From a virus, in IMG/VR virus record IMGVR_UViG_3300025759_000442, positions 1 to 30,413 of that record: DNA of 30,413 nt, one strand, 5' to 3'. The position numbers and the translations under genes are program-made. The notes below the pieces were generated by a model, which saw only the letters and a program-made list of their open reading frames with translations, was not told where the DNA came from and ran no database searches. Below, one piece after another: positions 1 through 6,964 of the stretch. The first letter of the stretch is position 1, and every line of letters begins with the position of its first letter.

Positions 1-620
1 GTGATGGGCAGTTGTTTGATTTAGAGTGGGCAGTGCAAGCCCGTACACAAATTAGGCAGGCAATAGATGCGCGTTATCTTGCTGTGGTTGATTCGTTTGT
101 ATCAGAGTATGCAGAGGTTGCGGAAGAAGCGCAGGCACTACTGGGCACATTTTCGGAATTTGTTAATTTAGATCAAGGCGTATTAAGACAGCTTCAGCAA
201 ATAACGTATAACGGTTATTCGGCGTTAGGCGATGAATTTTTAGAAGCCGTAAACAAGCAGATATACGAGGCTACGCTAACGGGGCAAACCTTTGCGGATG
301 CTGTTAGCATTGTGCAGAGTAGTGTACAGTCAGACCTTGCGCGTTATGCTCGGCAAGCCGTACACGACGGGCTAATGGATTTCGACAGAGCAATAAATGC
401 GAATATGGCGCTAGAGGCTGGCGCAGAGAGGTTTGTATATATTGGCCCTGATGATGAAGTTACGCGGGATCATTGCGATAAGTATGTTAACCGCACGCTA
501 ACGCTAGATGAAATCAGGAAGGCGTGGGAAGGCTCTTGGAAAGGCAAACGCGAAGGTAGCCCGTTTGTAGTTGGTGGCGGGTTTAATTGTCGGCACCATT
601 GGTCAGCAGAATTTGAGTGA
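1..620 (+). CDS. MuF-like minor head protein, 5' end cut by window
   Basis: The reading frame is open from base 3 to the TGA at 618-620 and has no convincing start: the first possible start is a TTG at 12 with no ribosome binding site. The first ~120 residues look helical. The C-terminal part has the hallmark of the Mu gpF/SPP1 gp7 family: YIGPDDEVTRDHC near residue 143, then a Gly-rich GGGFNCRHHW ending. In that family these Cys/His residues form a compact, probably metal-binding fold. The proteins are minor head components that bind the portal and help head assembly or DNA ejection. It lies directly before the scaffold and capsid genes, as expected. The frame is continuous with the portal frame at the right end of the window, so it may be the C-terminal domain of a portal fusion. 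Confidence 0.8.
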   Translation, partial: DGQLFDLEWAVQARTQIRQAIDARYLAVVDSFVSEYAEVAEEAQALLGTFSEFVNLDQGVLRQLQQITYNGYSALGDEFLEAVNKQIYEATLTGQTFADAVSIVQSSVQSDLARYARQAVHDGLMDFDRAINANMALEAGAERFVYIGPDDEVTRDHCDKYVNRTLTLDEIRKAWEGSWKGKREGSPFVVGGGFNCRHHWSAEFE

Positions 621-627
621 GGTATTT

Positions 628-678
628 ATGCCATATCACGATAGTAAGAAAAAGAAGAAAAAGAAAAAGTCCCGTTAA
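628..678 (+). CDS. 16-residue lysine-rich mini-protein
   Basis: ATG at 628 to TAA at 676-678 encodes MPYHDS, then eight lysines, then SR. A GAGG ribosome binding site sits about seven bases upstream, just after the MuF stop, and the ORF fills most of the gap before the scaffold gene. I recall similar tiny MPY-plus-lysine ORFs in marine phages at this position, but cannot name a family. The peptide is strongly basic and could bind DNA or the acidic scaffold; that is inference. An A/G-rich stretch could also produce such an ORF by chance. Confidence 0.45.
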   Translation: MPYHDSKKKKKKKKSR

Positions 679-715
679 TTTGTTAAAATAAATGCACTCG
701 TAGGAGGTTCGTTAC

Positions 716-1390
716 ATGAGCGATGAAATCATGGAAGAAGCGGTAACTGAGGCCGTAGAGCAGGAAACTGTAGAAACTCAGGACGTTAAGACGTTTTCGC
801 AAGATGAAGTTGACCGAATAGTTGCTGATCGCATTGCTCGCCAACAGCGGCAATTTGAAAAGAAGCTAGAAGGTATTGATCTCAATGAAGTGCGTGATCT
901 GTTAACCCAGCGTGAAAAAGCGCAAATGGAAGAACAGAAACAGCGCGGTGATTATGAGGCCATCATCAAGCAAATGTCAGACAACCACAATGAAAGGGAG
1001 TCGGCACTTAAAAGCCAGTTAGAGCGCACGCTAGTTGACGGGGCATTGTTGACAGCGGCATCTAGGCTTAATGCTGTTTCGCCCGATCAAGTGAGTGCGT
1101 TATTACGAAGCTCCGTTACGTTATCTGAAGATAACACAGTCGAAGTATTCGATAAGAACGGGACGCCTAGATATAACGACTCAGGTAATCTGTTATCGGT
1201 TGATGAACTGGTTTCAGAGTTTTTAACGGCTAATCCGCATTTTGTGAAGGCGTCAGCAGGCGGCTCAGGATCAAGCGGAGCGGCTGGAGGTTCTACGAGC
1301 AAGCCTTTAAGTTACTCGGATATGCTGGAAAAAGGCGACGAAGGTATGCGGCTATTTCGTGAGCAGAAGATGCGCGAAGCCGCCCGATGA
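716..1390 (+). CDS. Capsid scaffolding protein (gp20-like)
   Basis: The 224-residue protein is acidic at its N-terminus (many Glu), strongly helical/coiled-coil in the middle (about residues 30-110, rich in Arg, Gln, Glu and Lys), and has a Gly/Ser linker near residues 180-192 followed by a basic C-terminal tail (MREAAR). This is the usual design of phage scaffolds such as the Phage_GP20 family: the coiled coil dimerises inside the procapsid and the basic tail contacts the coat protein. I see no protease motif, so the scaffold may leave intact or be cut by another enzyme. A strong AGGAGG at 702-707 precedes the ATG. The gene lies directly upstream of the capsid gene, the standard order. Confidence 0.8.
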   Translation: MSDEIMEEAVTEAVEQETVETQDVKTFSQDEVDRIVADRIARQQRQFEKKLEGIDLNEVRDLLTQREKAQMEEQKQRGDYEAIIKQMSDNHNERESALKSQLERTLVDGALLTAASRLNAVSPDQVSALLRSSVTLSEDNTVEVFDKNGTPRYNDSGNLLSVDELVSEFLTANPHFVKASAGGSGSSGAAGGSTSKPLSYSDMLEKGDEGMRLFREQKMREAAR

Positions 1391-1418
1391 CTTAATTTAT
1401 TGTTAGAGGAATCCAGAA

Positions 1419-2255
1419 ATGGCTAACGAAACAACTTCAACCACTTTAGATGATCTGTTTGCAAATATTATCTTGCAAGCACGATTCACCGCAGAAGAGC
1501 AGTCCATCATGCTTGGGCTGGTAACTCGTTACGACATTGGCAATGTAGCGGGTAAAACCGTACAGGTGCCTAAGTACCCTGCAATTAGTGCCGCTGGCCT
1601 GACTGAAGGTACAGATATGTCTAACACGGCTGTATCTACATCAAGCGTTACTATCACCGTTGGTGAGGTTGGCGCATTGGTAACGCTGACTGACATGGCG
1701 GCTATGGGCGCTGGCAATCCTGCGGCAGAGCTTGGCACTGTCTTGGGTAACGCTATTGCTACTAAGATCGACACCGACCTGATCGCTTTGTTTGACGGCT
1801 TCAGCACTGCGCTCGGAGCGGCTGGCACAGAGATCACTGCGGCTGACATCTTTAAAGCGGCGGCTACTCTCAAGGCGGCAAAAGCACCGGGTCAATACTC
1901 GGCGGTATTGCATCCGTTCCAAGCCTATCAACTCAAGGCAAATATGACCAACACGTTTGCAAACCCGAATGGCGGTGATTTGCAGAATGAGGCTATGCGC
2001 ACTGGCTATGTAGGCACGATTGCTGGCGTCAACATTTACGAGTCTGCAAACCTCACCGTAGATGGCTCTGACGATGCTAAGGGCGCTGTATTTGCACCCG
2101 AAGCCGTAGCCATTGCGATGAAAAAGGACTTCAACATCGAGACTCAGCGTGATGCGTCACTTAGAGCCTTTGAGCTTAACGCTACTGCCGTTTATGGCGT
2201 AGGTGAGCTTGATGACTCTTATGGCGTTGAAATGCTGTTTGACGCGGCTCTTTAA
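1419..2255 (+). CDS. Major capsid protein
   Basis: A 278-residue protein with the features of a HK97-fold coat protein of the P22/N4-gp56-like type. The N-terminus (MANETTSTTLDDLFANIILQ) is followed by a part containing VPKYP and GLTEGTDM, then TVGEVGALVTLTDMAA, a helical spine region (about 95-155), the KAPGQYSAVLHPFQAYQL segment and a C-terminal strand region (ATAVYGVGELDD). It directly follows the scaffold gene and has a GAGG-type binding site. Base composition is more even and codon use looks more regular than in neighbouring small genes, as expected for the most abundant phage protein. A GC-rich hairpin follows the stop. Confidence 0.9.
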   Translation: MANETTSTTLDDLFANIILQARFTAEEQSIMLGLVTRYDIGNVAGKTVQVPKYPAISAAGLTEGTDMSNTAVSTSSVTITVGEVGALVTLTDMAAMGAGNPAAELGTVLGNAIATKIDTDLIALFDGFSTALGAAGTEITAADIFKAAATLKAAKAPGQYSAVLHPFQAYQLKANMTNTFANPNGGDLQNEAMRTGYVGTIAGVNIYESANLTVDGSDDAKGAVFAPEAVAIAMKKDFNIETQRDASLRAFELNATAVYGVGELDDSYGVEMLFDAAL

Positions 2256-2262
2256 GGTACTC

Positions 2263-2284
2263 GCGCCCTTCGGGGCGCTTTCCC
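2263..2284 (+). terminator. Hairpin with TTCG loop after capsid gene
   Basis: GCGCCC at 2263-2268 pairs perfectly with GGGCGC at 2273-2278 around a TTCG tetraloop, eight bases after the capsid stop codon. It is followed by a broken pyrimidine run (TTTCCCTT) rather than a clean T tract. A leaky intrinsic terminator or a 3' stabilising hairpin that raises capsid mRNA level is likely. The next start codon lies only nine bases downstream, so the structure also covers that gene's ribosome binding region. Confidence 0.6.
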
Positions 2285-2286
2285 TT

Positions 2287-2565
2287 ATGGCTATTGTATA
2301 TCGCGGTGAGCGTTTTGAGGATTACAACGTGCCGAAGCGCACGCCAAATCATCCTTCAAGCAGTCACGCAGTACTTGCAAAAAAAGACGATGTAATAAAG
2401 CTCTTGCGCTTTGGCGCTAAGGGCGCAAAGACGTACCCGCCTAAAGCTGGCGAAAGTGCGCGAGATAAAGCAATGCGAAGGGCGTGGTATGCCCGACATG
2501 CTGGAACACTAAAAGGCGCAGGGGTCTTAGATAAGATCTACTGGGCCGCGAAAGTAAAATGGTGA
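2287..2565 (+). CDS. DUF6321-like small phage protein
   Basis: The 92-residue basic protein starts at ATG 2287, just after the capsid hairpin; an earlier in-frame ATG at 2203 would overlap the capsid gene by 50 bases and adds a sequence that looks like a shadow. The conserved part is VIKLLRFGAKG, then PKAGESARDKAMRRAWYARH and a C-terminal IYWAAKVKW. This pattern (an R/K-rich helix with AxYxARH and a terminal YW..K.KW) recalls the small DUF6321-type proteins of many phages. No function is established that I know of. The binding site is unusual: the only G-rich stretch lies in the 3' arm of the hairpin. Confidence 0.65.
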   Translation: MAIVYRGERFEDYNVPKRTPNHPSSSHAVLAKKDDVIKLLRFGAKGAKTYPPKAGESARDKAMRRAWYARHAGTLKGAGVLDKIYWAAKVKW

Positions 2566-2569
2566 ACTG

Positions 2570-2983
2570 ATGGCATTTTCTACTGATTACAACTTACAAG
2601 AGATCGTGCCAGATATTTTAGACTTTGGCATTGATAACTTTATTGATGAGCACGCTACCGCAGAGGCAGAGCTAACCCGCGAGATTAGAAACCGCTGGTG
2701 GCATCGCCGTGGTATTGCTGGCGAGATGGACGCTACGAAGCTGACGGATAGCCAGTGGACAAAATCAAATAGCTATCTTGTCTTGTGGAAGTACGCACTG
2801 CCTAAGCTCACAAACTGGATAGACAATGACCGGTTTCTGGAAATGATAGACTTCTACCGTAATCGTTATGGCGAGGAACTAGAAGCGGTATTTGCTGATG
2901 GCGTTGAATACGACTCAGACGGCGATGGCTCTGTAGATGACGGCGAAAAAACGCCCTTGCCTACTAATAGGCTAGATCGGTAA
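2570..2983 (+). CDS. Probable head-tail connector with EF-hand loop
   Basis: A 137-residue protein in the position of a head-tail connector/adaptor (after capsid, before completion and tail terminator genes). The body is helical, with a Trp-rich part (NRWWHRRGIA, residues 41-50) and DRFLEMIDFYRNRYGEEL near 88-104. Residues 115-126 form a perfect EF-hand calcium loop: Asp at positions 1, 3, 5 and 9, Gly at 6, Val at 8 and Glu at 12. Only one loop is present and the usual flanking helices are not obvious on the C-terminal side. The connector role rests on position and helical character; I do not recognise a named family with certainty. The stop overlaps the next ATG (TAATG). Confidence 0.6.
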   Translation: MAFSTDYNLQEIVPDILDFGIDNFIDEHATAEAELTREIRNRWWHRRGIAGEMDATKLTDSQWTKSNSYLVLWKYALPKLTNWIDNDRFLEMIDFYRNRYGEELEAVFADGVEYDSDGDGSVDDGEKTPLPTNRLDR

Positions 2984-3414
2984 TGCAGTTTTCCATAACC
3001 GACAATTCGCCGGCAACACGAAAACGGCTTGACGCGATGATTCGTCGTTATCAGCAGAACAAAAAGCCTGCAATGACGGCGGCAATACTACAAGCGCAAA
3101 CGATTATAAAGACGCGCACGGCAAAAGGCGTTGATGTAAATGGAACACCATTTAAAGCGTACAGCAAAACTTACGCCGCCTTTAGGTCAAAGAAAGGCCG
3201 GTCTACCACGCCAGACCTTATGTTTAGCGGCAGGATGATGGCCAGCATGAAAGCTACCGCCACCAAAAACGAAGGCGTGTTGTTTTTTAGCAGAAGCGAA
3301 GAGGCAAGAAAAGCCGCGTTTAATAATCGCACTAGAAGGTTTTTTGATTTATCTAAAAAAGAACTTACCCGAATACAGCAAGTGTATTTTAGGAGGTTGA
3401 CCCGTGAGCGTTAG
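2983..3414 (+). CDS. Virion morphogenesis / tail completion protein
   Basis: A 143-residue basic protein. The segment NGTPFKAYSKTYAAFR (about 53-68), followed by DLMFSGRMMASM (about 78-89), is the pattern of the phage virion morphogenesis and tail-completion proteins (Phage_tail_S, Mu gpG and HK97 gp10-like group), in which a G.PF..YS..Y...R stretch precedes a D(L/M)..SG.M..S(M/I) motif. These proteins act at the head-tail interface. Its place between the connector and the tail terminator agrees. The first base overlaps the previous stop and the last 11 bases overlap the next gene, so translation is probably coupled. Confidence 0.7.
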   Translation: MQFSITDNSPATRKRLDAMIRRYQQNKKPAMTAAILQAQTIIKTRTAKGVDVNGTPFKAYSKTYAAFRSKKGRSTTPDLMFSGRMMASMKATATKNEGVLFFSRSEEARKAAFNNRTRRFFDLSKKELTRIQQVYFRRLTRER

Positions 3415-3838
3415 AGAGGCTATTGCTAACAATCTTGTCACTGTCCTAAAGTCTGCTACAACGCCATTGCGTATCAAGCACGTTACCCGCGAGCCATTTG
3501 ATTTCGATAAGCTCAGTAACGCGCAGTTTCCTGCCATTCTAGTTGCGTCTGCTAACGAGAATCGTGAGGACAGTACGCTCGGCGGCTCTTTATCTCAAAG
3601 GATGGCAACCATTCAGTATGATTTGGTTTGCTTTGTTAAGGCTAAAAACATTGATACTGCGCGTAACGCCATTATTGAGACGGTAGAGGAAGCATTAGAA
3701 GCTGACCGAAAGAGAGGCGGTAATGCTATTGATACGCAAATAACAAGTATCGAAGTTGATGACGGTAGTATAGAGCCTGTCGGCGGCGTTATAATCTCGG
3801 TACAGATTCTTTATTCATACACTCGCGGCACAACGTAA
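3404..3838 (+). CDS. Tail terminator protein
   Basis: A 144-residue protein starting with GTG at 3404, placed ten bases after AGGAGG at 3391. The N-terminal helix (VREAIANNLVTVLKS), a PAILVAS strand, a central YDLVCFVKAK strand, a helix with RNAIIETVEEALEADR and a final strand pair (GGVIISVQILYSYTRG) give the alpha/beta layout of lambda gpU/HK97 gp10-type tail terminators, which cap the tail tube and join it to the head. The gene is directly upstream of the tail tube gene. Sequence identity in this family is always low, so the call depends mainly on fold pattern and order. Confidence 0.65.
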   Translation: MSVREAIANNLVTVLKSATTPLRIKHVTREPFDFDKLSNAQFPAILVASANENREDSTLGGSLSQRMATIQYDLVCFVKAKNIDTARNAIIETVEEALEADRKRGGNAIDTQITSIEVDDGSIEPVGGVIISVQILYSYTRGTT

Positions 3839-3850
3839 GAGGAACACAAC

Positions 3851-4246
3851 ATGGCAAGTACAGCAGGAAGTAGTGGGGCTTTCAAGATCCATCAGACAGA
3901 TGGCTCAGAAGCGTTAGTTGCAGAAGTGAGATCATACAGCTTTGATTCTACTGCTGACACAATCGAAAAGTCAGTAATGGGAGACACGGCCCGCACATAT
4001 TTGGCTGGCTTAGGTAGCAGTACAGTCTCTGTAGAAGTGTATTGGGATTCTACAGACCAAGCGCAGTTTGACGAAAGAGCAACAGTGTATTGGGAGCTTT
4101 ACCCCACTGGCACAGGCACTGGCGAAAAGTATTACCACGGTAGCGGTATTGTTACAGGTAAGACTATTTCTGCCGCGTTTGACGGCATGACAGAAGCGTC
4201 GTTTTCTATACAAAACAGCGGGGCAGTAACAGAAGCAACCGCATAA
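3851..4246 (+). CDS. Major tail tube protein
   Basis: A 131-residue, beta-rich protein of the size and composition of small siphovirus tail tube proteins. Visible strands include GAFKIHQ, VRSYSFDST, STVSVEVYWD, VYWELYPTGTG, GSGIVTGKTIS and EASFSIQNSGAV. The final part (GIVTGKTISAAFDGMTEASFSIQNSG) matches the strand-helix-strand ending common to lambda gpV-like and GTA-like tail tubes. High Thr/Ser/Gly content and lack of Cys fit a virion structural protein. It sits between the tail terminator and the tail assembly chaperones, the expected order. A GAGG-type binding site precedes the ATG. Confidence 0.75.
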   Translation: MASTAGSSGAFKIHQTDGSEALVAEVRSYSFDSTADTIEKSVMGDTARTYLAGLGSSTVSVEVYWDSTDQAQFDERATVYWELYPTGTGTGEKYYHGSGIVTGKTISAAFDGMTEASFSIQNSGAVTEATA

Positions 4247-4253
4247 ACAAAGC

Positions 4254-4260
4254 AAGGGGA
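4254..4260 (+). promoter_or_regulatory. AAGGGGA-type ribosome binding site
   Basis: The run AAGGGGA, not the canonical AAGGAGG, lies just upstream of the chaperone ATG at 4266. The same run precedes the starts at 18459, 19149, 20676, 24345 and 26362. It can pair with the anti-SD sequence if one G-U pair is allowed. Confidence 0.55.
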
Positions 4261-4265
4261 GGTAT

Positions 4266-4619
4266 ATGGGACTAGCAAAAGAGTTACGAAACAGGCGCGC
4301 GATTGAACGCCGCAAGATAAGCGTAGCGGCTTGGGGTTCGTCGGAAAACGAGCCGTTTGAGATGTATTGCAGGCCAATTACCTGTTACGACTTAAACGAG
4401 TTACAGAAGCGGCATCCTAAAGTTTTGGAGTCGCCTACTGTAGCCTCAATGGTTGACTTGATCGTAATGAAGTCCGAGGACGAAGGCGGTGACAAGCTAT
4501 TTACTGCGGCAGATGATCGTATTGATCTAATGGGCGAAGAAACAACCGTTATATCAGCGATTGCAGAAGAGATGTTTGCGCAGATAGAGTCTGCCGAGGT
4601 TGCGGAAAAAAACTTCTAG
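4266..4619 (+). CDS. Tail assembly chaperone, short (lambda gpG-like) product
   Basis: A 117-residue protein in the slot between tail tube and tape measure that holds tail assembly chaperones in most siphoviruses. It begins with a basic stretch (MGLAKELRNRRAIERRKISV), continues with FEMYCRPITCYDLNELQKRHP, a motif seen in gpG-type chaperones, and ends in an acidic helical tail (EMFAQIESAEVAEKNF). The stop is TAG at 4617. A slippery A AAA AAC heptamer lies two codons before the stop, so part of the ribosomes should shift and make the longer product listed separately. In lambda, the gpG/gpGT ratio is required for tail assembly. Confidence 0.8.
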   Translation: MGLAKELRNRRAIERRKISVAAWGSSENEPFEMYCRPITCYDLNELQKRHPKVLESPTVASMVDLIVMKSEDEGGDKLFTAADDRIDLMGEETTVISAIAEEMFAQIESAEVAEKNF

Positions 4620-4759
4620 CCGATCCGTTTAGGCTTAATCTCATAGCCTTGGCAGATCGGTTACACAAAACGATTGAAGAAGTTGAGCAGATTTCGGTAT
4701 CGGAATTTTACGAATGGCTCGCCTACTTCAAGATTATGAGTGAGAAAGATGGCGGCTGA
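4266..4759 (+). CDS. Tail assembly chaperone, -1 frameshift fusion (gpGT-like)
   Basis: Join 4266..4613 and 4613..4759. After A AAA AAC (4607-4613, in phase with the zero frame as gaA AAA AAC), a -1 slip gives a 48-codon extension ending at TGA 4757. The extension reads LADPFRLNLIALADRLHKT, then a helix, then VSEFYEWLAYFKIM near its end. This is the typical tail domain of gpT-like extensions: a (D/N)PF or related start and a final helix with EWLAYF. In lambda the T domain binds the tape measure protein while the G part recruits tail tube subunits. The product would be 164 residues. The extension stop overlaps the tape measure start, as is usual for this gene pair. Confidence 0.85.
4607..4660 (+). 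promoter_or_regulatory. -1 programmed ribosomal frameshift signal
   Basis: The slippery heptamer A AAA AAC occupies 4607-4613 in the correct phase. A six-base spacer (4614-4619, which contains the zero-frame stop) is followed by a stem-loop: CCGATC at 4620-4625 pairs with GATCGG at 4655-4660, and AGGCT at 4631-4635 pairs with AGCCT at 4645-4649. Some G-C and G-U pairs are possible in the internal loop. Heptamer, spacer length and downstream stem all agree with known -1 signals. Confidence 0.85.
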
Positions 4760-6422
4760 AACTCTACCAATCAAAATAGCAATTTCGGCACTCGATAATA
4801 GCAGGGCCGCATTGCGAGGCGTTGCTAGTTCTTTAAAGGCAGTAACCGCCGCCGCATTCAGCATGAGGACGGCTTTAGTGGCGGCTGGTGCCGCTACCGG
4901 AATGGGCTTGCTGATAAAGCAATCTGTCAATTCTACAGATGCGCTTGCTAAAACCGCCAGCAGAATAGGCACAACAACTAAAGAGCTTCAGAAACTACAG
5001 TTTGCTAGTGAGATTTCTGGCCTCAGTGTTGAGCAGGCTAATATGGCGTTGCAACGGTTCTCTAGGAGAGCCGCAGAAGCCGCCAGAGGCACCGGAGAGG
5101 CGCAAGGCGTAATTAGAGAGCTAGGGCTGGATGCTAAGGTTCTTGCGCAGTTGCCGCTCTCTGAGGCGATGCTAGAGCTTGCTGATGCTTTTGAGAATGT
5201 AAACGGCGGCACACAACAGCTACGAGTAGCGTTTAAGCTATTCGATAGCGAAGGCGCAGGCATGGTGACAATGCTGAACCAAGGTTCAGATGCCATGCGC
5301 GAGCTATTCCAAGAGGCAGAGGCGCTAGGCTTCTTGCTGTCAGCTAATGCAGTTGCAGGCGTAGAGCAAACGCAGGACGCATTTACAAGATTAGCCTATG
5401 TGCTTGCCGGTGTGCGCGATCAATTCGTAGCAGTTTTAGCTCCTGCCATACAACATGTTACGGACATGCTGACAGGCTTTATTGCGGCGAATTCTGATGC
5501 ACAAGGCAGTCTGGAGACATTTGCACGAAACGCCGTTGCAGATTTTTTGATAGGTCTGTCTAACATTACAAACGGCGTTTATATAGTAACTCGCGCAATT
5601 TCTGACTTTGGTAATAAGGTCATAGAGTTTATTAACAAAATCATTATAGGTCTTAATAGTATCGAGCTGTTTGGCCTTAACCTAGAAACCATAGACCACA
5701 CGTTTGGCGCGCTATCTCTCTCAGTTGACGGGTATACAAATACGCTGGTTGGTATGGCGAACGCTATACGCGAAGGCACTAACGCGCAGTCTAGCTTTAA
5801 TGATGAGTTAGAAGAAACGCCTACGTTGTTTCAAAACATTGCAAGCGCCATGCAAATGGCTATCGACGCAATGCCTACGCTTGACCAGCTTATAACTAAC
5901 TTTACTCGCGGTGCGATGAGCACGTTTACGCAGGCGTTTACTGATGCGGTGACAGGCGCTAAAAGTTTTGCCGATGCTGTTAAAGATATGGCACGAAGCG
6001 TTATCAACTCACTCATAAAAATGCTCGTTCAGTACTATATTACCAAGCCGTTATTCGATGCGATTACTGGCTTTGTTGGCGGCATTGGTGGTGGCGGTGG
6101 TGGCGGTGGTGGTGGTGGTGGCAGTACTTCTACGGCTACGTTTGCTGTTGGCGGCCCTGCATCAGCAGGTAGGCCGGCGATAGTAGGTGAGAATGGGCCA
6201 GAGCTTTTCGTCCCGTCAACAGGCGGTCAGGTAATTCCTAATGGGCGAATGGGTGGCGGTGCGACAGTTAACCAGACTATAAACATCTCTACAGGCGTAG
6301 CACAAACAGTACGCGCAGAGGTTCTTAACTTAATGCCGCAAATTGCAGAAAGCGCAAAGGCGGCGGTAGCTGACTCGCGCATGCGAGGCGGCGGCTACAG
6401 TAAAGCATTGATGGGTATGTAA
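4749..6422 (+). CDS. Tail tape measure protein
   Basis: The longest helical tail protein, directly after the chaperone pair. I chose ATG 4749 (557 residues); GTG 4740 is three codons earlier. The N-terminal 60 residues are Ala-rich and helical, then come long amphipathic helices (about 60-260), and a more hydrophobic part near 265-320. The C-terminal region has 12 consecutive glycines (bases 6087-6122) followed by FAVGGPASAGRPAIVGENGP and ELFVPSTGGQV, the usual ending of tape measure proteins. In this family length sets tail length at about 0.15 nm per residue, giving a tail of about 80-85 nm as a rough inference. No lytic transglycosylase or peptidase domain is visible. Confidence 0.9.
   Translation: MAAETLPIKIAISALDNSRAALRGVASSLKAVTAAAFSMRTALVAAGAATGMGLLIKQSVNSTDALAKTASRIGTTTKELQKLQFASEISGLSVEQANMALQRFSRRAAEAARGTGEAQGVIRELGLDAKVLAQLPLSEAMLELADAFENVNGGTQQLRVAFKLFDSEGAGMVTMLNQGSDAMRELFQEAEALGFLLSANAVAGVEQTQDAFTRLAYVLAGVRDQFVAVLAPAIQHVTDMLTGFIAANSDAQGSLETFARNAVADFLIGLSNITNGVYIVTRAISDFGNKVIEFINKIIIGLNSIELFGLNLETIDHTFGALSLSVDGYTNTLVGMANAIREGTNAQSSFNDELEETPTLFQNIASAMQMAIDAMPTLDQLITNFTRGAMSTFTQAFTDAVTGAKSFADAVKDMARSVINSLIKMLVQYYITKPLFDAITGFVGGIGGGGGGGGGGGGSTSTATFAVGGPASAGRPAIVGENGPELFVPSTGGQVIPNGRMGGGATVNQTINISTGVAQTVRAEVLNLMPQIAESAKAAVADSRMRGGGYSKALMGM
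6087..6122 (+). repeat. (GGY)12 poly-glycine codon run in tape measure gene
   Basis: Twelve consecutive GGT/GGC codons encode a 12-glycine linker between the helical body and the C-terminal segment of the tape measure protein. Such a low-complexity run can change length by slippage in units of three bases without breaking the frame. Confidence 0.9.
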
Positions 6423-6964
6423 TGGCTACATTTCCGACCACGGTAGGCATACAAAGCATGACCATGCGGTTGCGCTCTGTGACTGCCATGACTGAATCCC
6501 CTTTTACTTATGACCAGCAGGTCTTTTCGCATCCCGCTGTTAGGTGGGAGGCAGAGGTTACTTTGCCGCCTATGACTCAAGCTCAGGCTAAAGAATACGA
6601 AGGGTTTTTTGCTGGTCTAAGAGGAATGAAAGAAATCTTTACGATGGGCAACCCGCTTCATAGTGTTTCCGTTACAGGCTCTATTACGGGGACGGCTAAC
6701 ACAACGCAAGTAACAGAAGCGTTTAGCGGAGCATTTGCAGTTGGTGATTATTTCAGCCTAAGCAACCGCTTGCACATTATTACTGAAATAGTGAACAGCA
6801 CTACGATTAACATTATGCCGCCGTTAAGAGCCGATGCCACTAGCGCGGCTGTAGATTTTACCCTGCCGGTTAGCACATGGCGTTTAGCGTCTAACGAAAT
6901 TGGCTGGAGCATTAATGAGGCGAGCATCTACGGATTTAGTTTCGCTTGTATTGAGGCGCTGTAA
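6422..6964 (+). CDS. Distal tail / minor tail protein
   Basis: A 180-residue protein directly after the tape measure gene (1-base TAATG overlap). The N-terminus (MATFPTTVGIQSMTMRLRSV) is followed by SPFTYDQQVFSHPAVRWEAEVTLPPMT and then an AKEYEGFFAGLRGMKEIFTMGNP segment. This resembles the first domain of distal tail/minor tail proteins of many marine and GTA-like phages, where a strand with W.a.v.LPPm is followed by a helix and a loop that ends in G.P. The middle (about 95-135) has a strand-rich insert with SNRLHIITEIVNSTTI. Such proteins form the ring that joins the tube to the tip complex. The exact family is uncertain. Confidence 0.65.
   Translation: MATFPTTVGIQSMTMRLRSVTAMTESPFTYDQQVFSHPAVRWEAEVTLPPMTQAQAKEYEGFFAGLRGMKEIFTMGNPLHSVSVTGSITGTANTTQVTEAFSGAFAVGDYFSLSNRLHIITEIVNSTTINIMPPLRADATSAAVDFTLPVSTWRLASNEIGWSINEASIYGFSFACIEAL

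Noticed and set aside
1529-1931. Two minus-strand frames over the capsid gene
   Set aside because: Shadows of the capsid gene's regular codon use; they overlap each other as well.
2203-2286. Earlier start for the DUF6321-like gene
   Set aside because: It would overlap the capsid gene by 50 bases and span the hairpin; the conserved part begins at 2287.
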